DNA of 64,000 nt, from assembly GCA_039915945.1 (NCBI GenBank), contig JBDSMH010000064.1, positions 24,785-88,784 of the forward strand. Reading direction: 5' to 3'. The translations under genes and the position numbers were made by a program. Positions 50,600-58,740 of this stretch are shown piece by piece (the first letter of the stretch is position 1; every line of letters starts with the position of its first letter). Under the pieces are notes generated by a model. It worked only from the letters and a program-made list of their open reading frames with translations. It was not told where the DNA came from and made no database searches. The DNA comes from DATLFA01 sp039915945 (lineage in GTDB: Bacteria > Actinomycetota > Acidimicrobiia > Acidimicrobiales > WLNW01).

Positions 50600-51514
50600 A
50601 TGCAGTTCGCGGTAAGCGTCCATCAGCGTCATCCCTTCGACCCCCAGTTCCTCACGAGCGAGTTCATCACCGACTTCGCCCGCGCGGCCGAGGCCGCTGA
50701 TTTCGGTGCGCTGTTCTGGACCGAGCACCCTGCGCCGTCCGACGAATGGTTGGCCTCGGGTGGTCACGATGCCCCCGATCCGTTCGTGGCCCTCGCGTTC
50801 GCCGCGGCGGTGACCACCAGGCTCAAGCTGTTGACCAACCTCACCGTCGTGCCGTACCGCAATCCCTTCATGCTGGCGAAGACCGCCGCCACCCTCGACC
50901 GCGTCTCCAACGGCCGGCTCATTCTGGGCACCGGCACCGGCTATCTCGAAGGCGAATACGACGCCCTGGGCGTGCCCCTCGCAGATCGCAACGACCGCTT
51001 CGACGAAGCCCTCGACGTGTTGCGGCTGGCTTGGTCGGGCAACAGCGTGAAGTACTCGTCGCCGCGGTTCACCGCCGCCGGCAACACGAGCGTGCCCACG
51101 CCCGTGCAAGACCCGTTGCCCATCTGGATCGGCGGCAATTCCAAGCTCACACTGCGCCGCGTGGCCGAGAAGGCGCAGGGTTGGATGCCGTTGCCCAACC
51201 CGCGTTCGATGGGCAATCGCCGCCGCTCGGCCCACCTCGAGACGCTCGACGACCTGCGATCGTTGCTGGCATACCTGCACGAACACCGGGAGCGGGCCGA
51301 GCGCACCGATCCGCTCGATATCGCGTACGTGGCGCTCGAGGGTGGCGTGGTGGGCACCGCGAGCTTCGACGCTCCGGCGTTCATACGCGGCGTCGAGGCG
51401 GTTGCTCCATTCGGCGTGAACTGGATCGTCGTCAGCCTCGTCGTACCGAGCCACGCAGCCGCGGTCGATGCCGTCGCCGACTTCGGTGCGCGCGTCATCG
51501 CGCAGATGCGCTAG
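50600..51514 (+). CDS. LLM class flavin-dependent oxidoreductase (tandem copy 1)
   Basis: 304 aa. LFWTEHPAPSDEWLASGGHDAPDPFVALAFAAAVTTRLKLLTNLTVVPYRNPFMLAKTAATLDRVSNGRLILGTGTGYLEGE is the family core. IWIGGNSKLTLRRVAEKAQGWMP follows. It is highly similar to the next gene (same length and blocks), a clear tandem duplication. F420 or FMN cofactor. Reaction unknown. Confidence 0.87.
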   Translation: MQFAVSVHQRHPFDPQFLTSEFITDFARAAEAADFGALFWTEHPAPSDEWLASGGHDAPDPFVALAFAAAVTTRLKLLTNLTVVPYRNPFMLAKTAATLDRVSNGRLILGTGTGYLEGEYDALGVPLADRNDRFDEALDVLRLAWSGNSVKYSSPRFTAAGNTSVPTPVQDPLPIWIGGNSKLTLRRVAEKAQGWMPLPNPRSMGNRRRSAHLETLDDLRSLLAYLHEHRERAERTDPLDIAYVALEGGVVGTASFDAPAFIRGVEAVAPFGVNWIVVSLVVPSHAAAVDAVADFGARVIAQMR

Positions 51515-51560
51515 AACGCGAGGCGTAGTCGCGCCCGAGCCCGACCCCGAAGGATGACGT

Positions 51561-52475
51561 ATGAAGTTTGCACTTGGCGTCCCATTGATGCATCGAGGCG
51601 AAGACAACGCCTTCTTGACCGGTGAGGCCGTTGCCGGTCTGGCACAGGCCGCCGAAAAGGCGGGCTACGACGCGCTGTACATCACCGAGCATCCGATCCC
51701 GGGCGACAAGTGGTTGCGCTTCGGTGGGCATCACGCGCCCGATCCGTTCATCGGCCTCGCGTTCGCCGCGGCTGCGACGACCAAGTTGCGGTTGCTGACC
51801 AACCTCACTGTCGTGCCCTACCGCAATCCGTTCCTGCTCGCGAAGACCGTGGCCACGCTCGATCGCATGTCCAACGGCCGTGTCATCCTCGGCGTGGGCA
51901 CCGGGTACCTCAAGCCCGAGTACTTCGCGATGGGCGTCGACTTCGAAGAGCGCAATGACCTGTTCGACGAATCGATCGAAGTGATGCGCAAGACGTGGAC
52001 CGGCGAGTCCGTCACGTACACCGGTCGCCATTTCGATGCCCGCGAAGTGCGCTCGCTGCCGCGTCCCGCGCAAGAGACGGTGCCCATTTGGATCGGCGGC
52101 AACTCCAAGCTGACGCGTCGCCGCGTTGCCGAGAAGGCGCAGGGTTGGATGCCGATGCCCAACCCGGCCGACGTGGCCCGCACGACTCGTTCGCCGGTGG
52201 TCGAGACGCTCGACGATCTGCGGCCCCTGCTCGCGTACATGCGCGAGCACGCCGAGTCGGTCGGTCGCAAGGATCCCATCGACATCATGTTCATGTGCGA
52301 CGACGGCGGCGCGCCGGAGCAACCCGACTTCAACGCGCAGCAGCATCTCGAAGCGCTCCACGCGCAATCCGAGCTCGGCATCAACTGGAGCGCGGTCAAC
52401 GGCGCCGAAGGCAGCGCCGAAGAAGCGTTCGATGCGCTCCACCGCTACGCCGACGAAGTCATCTCCAAGCAGTGA
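51561..52475 (+). CDS. LLM class flavin-dependent oxidoreductase (tandem copy 2)
   Basis: 304 aa, with AGGATGAC before ATG. TEHPIPGDKWLRFGGHHAPDPFIGLAFAAAATTKLRLLTNLTVVPYRNPF and IWIGGNSKLTRRRVAEKAQGWMPMPNP mirror copy 1; the C-terminal third diverges most (MFMCDDGGAPEQPDF). The two may form a heteromer or act on successive substrates; that is inference. Convergent with the acetoacetate-decarboxylase-like gene. Confidence 0.87.
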   Translation: MKFALGVPLMHRGEDNAFLTGEAVAGLAQAAEKAGYDALYITEHPIPGDKWLRFGGHHAPDPFIGLAFAAAATTKLRLLTNLTVVPYRNPFLLAKTVATLDRMSNGRVILGVGTGYLKPEYFAMGVDFEERNDLFDESIEVMRKTWTGESVTYTGRHFDAREVRSLPRPAQETVPIWIGGNSKLTRRRVAEKAQGWMPMPNPADVARTTRSPVVETLDDLRPLLAYMREHAESVGRKDPIDIMFMCDDGGAPEQPDFNAQQHLEALHAQSELGINWSAVNGAEGSAEEAFDALHRYADEVISKQ

Positions 52476-52488
52476 CCCGGCGCATCAC

Positions 52489-52540
52489 CGTTCTAGTGGT
52501 GTTCTATACGTGTATACGCCTGTAGAACACCACAAGAACG
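52489..52540. terminator. Long inverted repeat, likely bidirectional terminator
   Basis: 18-bp arms (52489-52506 and 52523-52540; left arm CGTTCTAGTGGTGTTCTA) with one mismatch and a 16-nt loop, AT-richer than its surroundings. It lies 13 nt after the oxidoreductase stop and 16 nt from the convergent gene's stop. Confidence 0.7.
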
Positions 52541-52556
52541 TCGGTGAGGCGGGCAG

Positions 52557-53294
52557 TCAGAGGACTTCGGTGCTGGTGAAGGCCAGCTCGTCGGGCTTGC
52601 TCACGTAGCGCAGTCGTTGAATCGTGATCTCACCGACTGCCGTCGATGCCGACACGGCGTGATAGGGGACCACGCTCGCGTGCACACCCCACCGAGGCCC
52701 GTCGAAATGGATGAGACGGGGCCTGACGCGCTCGGCGCGCGCGATGGCGTAGTCGATGTCGACCTGAACGAGGCGCAGCCCCCGAGGGGTGTGCGCGAGG
52801 TTGGCCGCCGTCGAATACGAGACGTCGTCGGGGCCGAGGGGATCGGGATCGAGCGCGGTGATTTCGCACACCTGATCGTCGCCGACGGTCACCGATGTGT
52901 AGGTGGCGTCGTATTGGCGGCGCAACACGACGCCGCCGAGTTGCACGGGGAAGCCCCATTGTCGCCGCAACGCATCGGCGGCAACCTCGTTGTCGCAGAC
53001 GCACCCCTGCACGAAGCCGCGCGGACGTAGCCCACTGCGTGATCCGATGCGAGCTTGCGCCAGCGCGAACGCACCCCACGGGCTGTCACCGCACCGCCAG
53101 ATCTGCGCGATGAATGTCGGCGGATTCGTCGGGTGCAGCCCGGGCGGCAGCGAGACCTGCCGTCCGTCGATGCGCATCTCGTAGGTTGCCTGCAAGACCT
53201 CCGCGTCGCTCAGCGTGACCGCGCTCGTGTCGAAGCCATCGAGTGTGGCGGCGTGCACGAGGAACTCGTCGACCGGTCCGGTGCCGGTGAGCAT
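52557..53294 (-). CDS. Acetoacetate-decarboxylase-like protein
   Basis: 245 aa from ATG 53294, whose A is shared with the TGA of the preceding gene (TGATG). LQATYEMRIDGRQVSLPPGLHPTNPPTFIAQIWRCGDSPWGAFALAQ fits the acetoacetate decarboxylase superfamily fold, but I cannot place the Schiff-base Lys of true decarboxylases; the family also includes lyases and hydratases. Likely acts on a beta-keto or enol acid in the catabolic block. Translationally coupled to the luciferase-like gene at 53294. Confidence 0.7.
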   Translation of the reverse strand: MLTGTGPVDEFLVHAATLDGFDTSAVTLSDAEVLQATYEMRIDGRQVSLPPGLHPTNPPTFIAQIWRCGDSPWGAFALAQARIGSRSGLRPRGFVQGCVCDNEVAADALRRQWGFPVQLGGVVLRRQYDATYTSVTVGDDQVCEITALDPDPLGPDDVSYSTAANLAHTPRGLRLVQVDIDYAIARAERVRPRLIHFDGPRWGVHASVVPYHAVSASTAVGEITIQRLRYVSKPDELAFTSTEVL

Positions 53295-54397
53295 CAGCGC
53301 ACCGCCGGCTGGGGATGGTGGGCGAAGTGCGGCATGACCTCGCGGGCGAACAGTCGCATGCTGTCGAGGACCTCTTGTTGCGGGATCGTCTCGAGGCCGT
53401 TGAGCAAGAAGTTGATGCCGGTGAGGCCGAGCGACTCCCACCGCTTGAGCGCCGCGGTGATGATCTCGGGGTCGCCGACGCAGATGCCTTCGGGTATGCC
53501 GTACGCGTCGCCCGGGCCGCTCGATTTCGCGCGATCGGTGCGCGGCGCGAGGTTGCCGAGGGATTGGTACGCCCGTGTCGGGAATGCCTCGCGCGTCCAC
53601 ATCAGATGCGAGTTCGTCAGACCAAATTGACCGACCATGCCCATGCCGAGCTTGGCTGCGTGTGCCGCATTTTCGTGACAGAACAAGAAGTTGAGCGTCG
53701 TCGCCTCTTTGGTCACCACGGCACCGACCGGGTCGCAGTTCTCGATGCGGCGGAAGTACTCCTTGGTGCGTCGTTCTTGTTCTTGGTAGCCCGCGGCCGC
53801 GACGCCGAGACAACCGAGGCCCCGCTCGGCGGCGTCGAGTTCGGTGCCGGGGCTCGTGACCGTGACCCACATCGGCGGGTGCGGCTTTTGCACCGGCTTT
53901 GGCAGCACATTGCGCTCGGGCATGGAAAAGCTGTAACCGTCGTAGGAGACGTGTTCGTCGGCCCACATCTTCGGCAGCACCCGCACGAATTCGTCCCACG
54001 TCTTCTTGGTGTCGTCGGGGTTCGCGTTGAAGCCGCCGAGCTCGGTCCACGTCGACGACCGCGCCGTGCCGACTTCGAGGCGACCGCCCGAGATGATGTC
54101 GAGCGTGGCGCAGCGCTCCGCGATGCGAATCGGGTGGTTCATCTCGGGGACACACACGACTGCGCCGTGGCCGATGCGTACCCGCGATGTCTGCGCCGCG
54201 ACCGCGGCCAGTACGACTTCGGGCGCCGAACAGTGCGAGTACTCCTCGAGGAAGTGATGCTCGACCGCCCACACCCAGTCGAACCCGAGCTCGTCGGCGA
54301 GTCGCGCTTGCTCGAGCGCGTTCATGAACACTTGCGGTTCGATCCCACCTGTGAACGGGCGCGGCGTGGACATCTCGAAGAAAATGCCGAACTTCAT
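53294..54397 (-). CDS. LLM class flavin-dependent oxidoreductase
   Basis: 367 aa. MKFGIFFEMSTPRPF, FDWVWAVEHHFLEEYSHCSAPEVVLAAVAAQT and GRLEVGTARSSTWTELGGFN place it beside the enzyme encoded at 28176; this is a second subgroup of luciferase-like proteins in the window. It ends with TGATG coupling to the acetoacetate-decarboxylase-like gene, so the two probably act on the same pathway. Confidence 0.85.
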   Translation of the reverse strand: MKFGIFFEMSTPRPFTGGIEPQVFMNALEQARLADELGFDWVWAVEHHFLEEYSHCSAPEVVLAAVAAQTSRVRIGHGAVVCVPEMNHPIRIAERCATLDIISGGRLEVGTARSSTWTELGGFNANPDDTKKTWDEFVRVLPKMWADEHVSYDGYSFSMPERNVLPKPVQKPHPPMWVTVTSPGTELDAAERGLGCLGVAAAGYQEQERRTKEYFRRIENCDPVGAVVTKEATTLNFLFCHENAAHAAKLGMGMVGQFGLTNSHLMWTREAFPTRAYQSLGNLAPRTDRAKSSGPGDAYGIPEGICVGDPEIITAALKRWESLGLTGINFLLNGLETIPQQEVLDSMRLFAREVMPHFAHHPQPAVR

Positions 54398-54426
54398 GGG
54401 CGGATCCTAGGGGCGGGCAAACGGCA

Positions 54427-54515
54427 GGGCCCGAGCGGCCCTGGGAGCGGGGATCTGGGCCCGAGCGGCCCTGGGAGCGGGGATCTGGCCCGAGCGGCCC
54501 TGGGAGCGGGGATTT
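54427..54515 (-). repeat. Three tandem copies of the dispersed GC-rich palindromic repeat
   Basis: Units at 54427-54456, 54457-54486 and 54487-54515 (30, 30 and 29 bp; the third lacks one G). On the minus strand each reads CCGCTC-CCA-GGGCCGCTCGGGCCC plus AGATC. There are no spacers between copies. The array sits in a divergent promoter region and ends 12 nt before the epoxide hydrolase GTG. Confidence 0.8.
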
Positions 54516-54520
54516 AGTCT
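54515..54520 (+). promoter_or_regulatory. Candidate -10 hexamer for leaderless epoxide hydrolase transcript
   Basis: TAGTCT, 6 nt before GTG 54527; its T is the last base of the third repeat copy, so the repeat array would supply the upstream promoter region. Confidence 0.35.
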
Positions 54521-54526
54521 GTAGCC

Positions 54527-55666
54527 GTGTCCGACGCCTTGGTGCAGCCCTTCGTGATCGATGTTGCCGACGCCGCGCTGGAGGACCTGCGTCGCCGTCT
54601 GCGCCGCGCCCGTTGGCCCCAAGAGATGAGCGCCACGCCGTGGCAGCTGGGTACCGATCGTGCCTATCTCGAGGAGCTCGTCGACTATTGGGCCTCGGGA
54701 TTCGACTGGCGTCGCATCGAGGCCGAACTCAACCGCTTCGACCAGTTCACGACCGAGGTCGACGGCCAGCGAATCCACTTCGTTCATCAACGGGCGGCGA
54801 ACGACGACGCGTTGCCGATCATCTTGCTCTCGGGGTGGCCGAGCACCTTCGCCGAATTCGCGAAAGTCACGCCGTTGCTGACCGACGGGACGCCGCAGTT
54901 CCATGTCGTGGCGCCTTCGTTGCCGGGCTTCGGCTTTTCGGGCCCTACGACCGCCACCGGTTGGACGCCCCGTCGTATCGCCGGCGCACTCGCTCAGATC
55001 ATGCAGGCCCTCGGATACGGCCGCTACGGCGCGCACGGCGGCGACTGGGGAGCGATGGTGAGCTCACAGCTGGGGCTGACCGACCCAGCGCATTGCGTCG
55101 GCGTACACCTGAGCATGGTCATCGCACCCAAGCCGGCCGATCCCGCCATCGCCGATGACGTATCCGCACAAGAACGAGCCGAACTCGGGCGGATGTACGC
55201 CGCGGGCCGTGACCAGATGGGTTACCAACGCATCCAATCGACCCGACCACAGACGCTCTCGGCGAGCTTGATGGACTCGCCCATAGGTCTTGCGGCCTGG
55301 ATCGTCGAGAAGTACCGAGCGTGGAGCGACTGCAATGGTGACATCGAGACGCGGTTCACCAAGGACGAGTTGTTGACGAATCTGACCATCTACTGGGTCA
55401 CGGGCACGATCGCGTCGGCCAACCGCATCTACGCCGAAACGCGGGTGGCGGGCTTCGGCGCGTCGCTCCCGGACGCGCCGGTTCGAGTGCGGATGGGCTA
55501 CGTCAAGTTCCCCGGCGACGCGTTCAAGCCGCCCCGACGATGGGTCGATGAGCTGTACGACGTCCGGCGGTGGAGCGAGGTCGACGAGGGCGGACACTTC
55601 CCCGCGCTCGAGGTGCCCGAGTTGCTGTCCGAAGAGATCCGCGGGTTCTTTGGTGGACTTGAATAA
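54527..55666 (+). CDS. Epoxide hydrolase (alpha/beta hydrolase with N-terminal EHN domain)
   Basis: 379 aa from GTG 54527. The N-terminal EHN segment (LEDLRRRLRRARWP...WQLGTDRAYLEELVDYW) covers the active site in this family. ILLSGWPSTFAEF is the oxyanion loop, AHGGDWGAM the nucleophile Asp, and DEGGHFPALEVPELL the catalytic His. It opens epoxides to diols and fits the catabolic block beside the Rieske oxygenase. Divergent from the luciferase-like/ADC operon. Confidence 0.92.
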   Translation: MSDALVQPFVIDVADAALEDLRRRLRRARWPQEMSATPWQLGTDRAYLEELVDYWASGFDWRRIEAELNRFDQFTTEVDGQRIHFVHQRAANDDALPIILLSGWPSTFAEFAKVTPLLTDGTPQFHVVAPSLPGFGFSGPTTATGWTPRRIAGALAQIMQALGYGRYGAHGGDWGAMVSSQLGLTDPAHCVGVHLSMVIAPKPADPAIADDVSAQERAELGRMYAAGRDQMGYQRIQSTRPQTLSASLMDSPIGLAAWIVEKYRAWSDCNGDIETRFTKDELLTNLTIYWVTGTIASANRIYAETRVAGFGASLPDAPVRVRMGYVKFPGDAFKPPRRWVDELYDVRRWSEVDEGGHFPALEVPELLSEEIRGFFGGLE

Positions 55667-55779
55667 CTACTCTGGCTACATAGAGCGAAATATCGGGCCC
55701 ACGTGCCCAGACGCGTTGGCCTGCGTTGAGCCGCGCGGCCCTTACAACACAACATGACGACGCCCTACCGTGAGCGGCC

Positions 55780-56856
55780 GTGGATGAGCCGTACGACGAC
55801 CTCGATGACACAGCGCGAAGGGCACTAGAGGTCGCGCTCGCCGCGGCCGCGGCCATTGGCGACCAACAATGCGGGACGGAGTACCTCCTCTACGGCCTCT
55901 TTGCCGGGGTCCGCGGGGACATGGCGGAGATCGCCGAACTGTTCGTCCTCGATGCGCTGCGCGTGGAGCGCGCCATCCAGAAGATCCGTGAACCGTTCAC
56001 CTATACGAGCAACGACTACGACGGTGATCCGCAGCTGACCGCCCGGGCGTTGGCCGCGCTGCACACCAGCCGCCATGACGGCAGTGGGCCCACCGGCGTG
56101 TTCGAAATTCTCTACGGCGTGCTCAGCGATCCCCGCTCGGGTGCATGCGCGGTGTTGCGCGAACTCGGCGTGCGGCCCGAAGAGGTGCATCGCCTCGCGG
56201 CCTACGGTCGTCGCCATCTCAGCAAGGACGAAGCGGCGCTCTTGCTCCAAGCGCTCGATCGTCGCGACCTCGACCGCCACCGCCCTTGGTGGGGTCCTCT
56301 GCCTGACGCCACGCTCACGCCCTGTTCCTTCGGTGCGGCGGCCAGTGTCGAGGTGGCTCGCAGCGTGACCGCAGTGGCCTCTGTGGCCGATCTGGCAGCG
56401 AACCAGCACGGCTTCGTCATCACGCTCAAGGTCGAGTCGAGTCGCCCGTGGGTGCTGCCCCCGGTGGTGGATCCGCCCGAGATCCTCGTGCCCGGCTTTG
56501 CGGCCACCCGACGCCACGGCCCCGAGATCCTGCGCTTCGAGCTCGTGTTCGCCGACGGTTCCAAGGTCTCCAACATGAACCCGATCGACCGCTGGCGCAG
56601 CGAACGTCCCAACGGCCCGGCGCTCGTGCCCCTGTCGACGCACTGGGAAACCAGCCGTCCGAATGACCGTCGAGGCTGTGAGCACCGCCGGGTGCTGGCC
56701 CAATGGTGGATCTGGCCGCTGCCGGTCCCCGGCACCGTAGAGGTGCGCGTGGACTGGCCGGCCGAAGTGTTGTCGGGATTGGCACCGTTCGATGCCCGAC
56801 CGTTGGTGAAGGCCGCTTCGGCCTTGCAATTCGATCCGGCGCAAAACCCATGCTGA
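55780..56856 (+). CDS. Orphan Clp N-terminal (ClpC/ClpA-N) domain protein
   Basis: 358 aa from GTG 55780. The first 150 residues hold two Clp-N repeats: DDTARRALEVALAAAAAIGDQQCGTEYLLYGLFA and LTARALAALHTSRHDGSGPTGVFEILYGVLSDPRSGACAVLRELGV. These normally bind adaptors or substrates on ClpA/ClpC, but there is no AAA+ domain here. The second half is an unrecognised beta-rich domain (residues about 190-350, WWIWPLPVPGTVEVRVDW). It could be an adaptor or decoy for a Clp unfoldase; function is inference. Confidence 0.7.
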   Translation: MDEPYDDLDDTARRALEVALAAAAAIGDQQCGTEYLLYGLFAGVRGDMAEIAELFVLDALRVERAIQKIREPFTYTSNDYDGDPQLTARALAALHTSRHDGSGPTGVFEILYGVLSDPRSGACAVLRELGVRPEEVHRLAAYGRRHLSKDEAALLLQALDRRDLDRHRPWWGPLPDATLTPCSFGAAASVEVARSVTAVASVADLAANQHGFVITLKVESSRPWVLPPVVDPPEILVPGFAATRRHGPEILRFELVFADGSKVSNMNPIDRWRSERPNGPALVPLSTHWETSRPNDRRGCEHRRVLAQWWIWPLPVPGTVEVRVDWPAEVLSGLAPFDARPLVKAASALQFDPAQNPC

Positions 56857-56914
56857 CGCCGCACCCGGTTTTGGAGAGCCTCAGCTCTGGACCTTTGCTT
56901 CCGATAGGGGCAAC

Positions 56915-57275
56915 GTGATCGCCGACGCCAACCCGTCGTATTTTCCGTCGATGCCCCCGACGTTCGGGTGGCGGCGCGTCGTCGAACTCGCGGACGAGTT
57001 CAAGGTGTCGACGGCGGACATGCTCGCGATTTGTGATCGTCTCGGGGTGATCGTCGAGGACGCGTCGGAGTGGCTCGACCTCGACACTGTCGAATTGACC
57101 CGCAACATCGTCGGGCTGAACGGCCCCAAAGCCGTGCTGTCCCGTTCGTGTCGTGGTGATCGGTCTGATCATCGCGGTACTCGCAGGTGCATCGGGGATT
57201 TTGGTCGAGCGCTGGGTCGATTACGTCACGAATGCCGACTCTCCGGCGACTGTTGTCACAACCGGCGAACGTTGA
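56915..57275 (+). pseudogene. IF2-N-like helical domain plus membrane anchor, apparent frameshift near 57145
   Basis: Starts at GTG 56915. Residues to about 76 read as an IF-2 N-terminal-like segment (EFKVSTADMLAICDRLGVIVEDASEWLDLDTVELTRNI). Near 57144-57147 (CGTTCG) the good frame ends: removing one T there continues as SRRVVVIGLIIAVLAGASGILVERWVDY, a clear transmembrane helix, and stops at 57275, 1 nt before the next gene's ATG. Unshifted, the frame runs to 57301 through Cys/Arg-rich nonsense. Sequencing error, decay or programmed slippage are all possible; intact length would be about 120 aa. Confidence 0.55.
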
Positions 57276-57276
57276 T

Positions 57277-58083
57277 ATGGGGCGTATGGTCGAGTCGATG
57301 ACAAAAGTGTTGCGCAACCCGACTGTGCAGTCCTTCGCCGTGTGCGGCGTTCGTATCGACGCGTTCCAAATCGACACCATGGTCGATCAGGTGTTGGCGT
57401 GGAAGGCGGATCCGAGCGGACGAGCGGTGCATCTCTGCAATGCGTACACGCTGTCGTTGGCACTACACGATGACTCGCTGCGCGACCTCTTGAACGCGGC
57501 CGACGCCAACCTCTGCGACGGCATGCCGCTCGTGTGGATCGCTCGGCGCCTGGGCTTTTCGCATATGCGCGATCGCGTGTACGGCCCCGATCTCATGGTG
57601 GCGACGATCGATCGCGGCCGCGCCGCCGGGTTGCGTCATTACCTCTACGGCAGCACTCCCGAAGTGATCGCGCAGCTCGAGACCAACCTTCGCGAGCGCT
57701 TCCCCGGCGTCGAACTCGTCGGCGTCGAGTCCGGGCCGTTCCGACCGTTGACCGAAGCCGAAGAGCACGACCTTGCGCAACGCATCGCCGACGCTCGCGC
57801 CGATATGGTTTGGGTCGGGCTCGGCACTCCCCGGCAAGATTTGTTCGCCGATCGCTTTCGTGACCTCGTACCGGCCACGCTCATCGCCATCGGCGCGGCG
57901 TTCGACTTCCACGCGGGCACCAAGCGTCAGGCGCCCCGGGTGGTGCAGCGCTTCGGGCTCGAATGGTTGTTCCGTCTCATCACCGAACCGAGGCGACTGT
58001 GGAAGCGCTATCTCATCGGCAACGGTCGCTTCGTATGGGCCGTACTGCGGCGCCGACCGAAGCTGACTACACCGACGGTGTAG
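57277..58083 (+). CDS. WecG/TagA/CpsF family glycosyltransferase
   Basis: 268 aa from ATG 57277 (ATGs at 57286 and 57298 also possible). The family core is AVHLCNAYTLSLALHD, LCDGMPLVWIARRLG, RVYGPDLM, YLYGSTPEVI and MVWVGLGTPRQDLFADRF, ending AIGAAFDFHAGTKRQAPRVVQRFGLEWLFRLITEPRRLWKRYL. These cytosolic/membrane-surface enzymes add ManNAc or a similar sugar to an undecaprenyl-linked acceptor. Opens the exopolysaccharide locus. Confidence 0.93.
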   Translation: MGRMVESMTKVLRNPTVQSFAVCGVRIDAFQIDTMVDQVLAWKADPSGRAVHLCNAYTLSLALHDDSLRDLLNAADANLCDGMPLVWIARRLGFSHMRDRVYGPDLMVATIDRGRAAGLRHYLYGSTPEVIAQLETNLRERFPGVELVGVESGPFRPLTEAEEHDLAQRIADARADMVWVGLGTPRQDLFADRFRDLVPATLIAIGAAFDFHAGTKRQAPRVVQRFGLEWLFRLITEPRRLWKRYLIGNGRFVWAVLRRRPKLTTPTV

Positions 58084-58092
58084 CGTCGCGTC

Positions 58093-58662
58093 GTGGCCGA
58101 CCAACGACTACGAGTCCTCGTCGTGTGCACCGCCAACGTCTGTCGATCACCTGTGTCGGCGATGTTGCTCGACCGTGCATTGTTGCGACGCGGTCTGAAC
58201 GCCATTGTCGAATCGGGAGGCTTCCTCGAGGGGGGCGCGCCGGCATGCTCGATGATGAGTTCTTTCGCCTCGGAGATCGGTCTCGATCTGTCCTTCCACG
58301 TGAGCCGCAAAGTCGACGACTACTCGCTCGGCGACGCCCGCCTCGTGCTGACGATGGAGCGCCGCCATGCGCGTGATCTCATGGTCGAGTTCGACGCCGG
58401 AGTCGAGCGCATATTCACCATCGGGGGATTCATCGCGCAGGCGGGTTCCTTCCCGCCGACGGGTGAGGGTCTCGACGAGTGGCTCGAGCGACTCGCACCA
58501 TTTCGCTCCCACGGCGAATTCCTGGGCATGCACTGCGACGACGACATCCCCGATCCCCATGGCGACTCCAAGCGCGTCCACCGGCGGGCGTTCGACCAAT
58601 TGCAATTCGCAATGGACCGAGTCGCCGACGCCGTCGTGGGCGCGTGTGACGCGTCTCGCTGA
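58093..58662 (+). CDS. Low-molecular-weight protein tyrosine phosphatase family protein
   Basis: 189 aa from GTG 58093. P-loop VLVVCTANVCRSPVSAMLL (C-x5-R-S), SFHVSRKVDDYSLGDARLVLTMERRHAR, and IPDPHGDSKRV with the acidic DP pair near the C-terminus. In exopolysaccharide loci such phosphatases reverse tyrosine phosphorylation of the CpsD/Wzc kinase, encoded here at the right edge. Starts 9 nt after the WecG-like gene. Confidence 0.9.
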   Translation: MADQRLRVLVVCTANVCRSPVSAMLLDRALLRRGLNAIVESGGFLEGGAPACSMMSSFASEIGLDLSFHVSRKVDDYSLGDARLVLTMERRHARDLMVEFDAGVERIFTIGGFIAQAGSFPPTGEGLDEWLERLAPFRSHGEFLGMHCDDDIPDPHGDSKRVHRRAFDQLQFAMDRVADAVVGACDASR

Positions 58663-58740
58663 CACAAGTCCGATCGACCCACGAAGCGCCGTCGGCGAGT
58701 CCGTAGAATCGAACCACCCGCTACTAACGGAGTCGTGATC

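Noticed and set aside
54427..54515. Three tandem 30-bp repeats as a CRISPR array
   Set aside because: The copies abut with no unique spacers and no cas genes are near; the unit matches repeats at three other intergenic sites.
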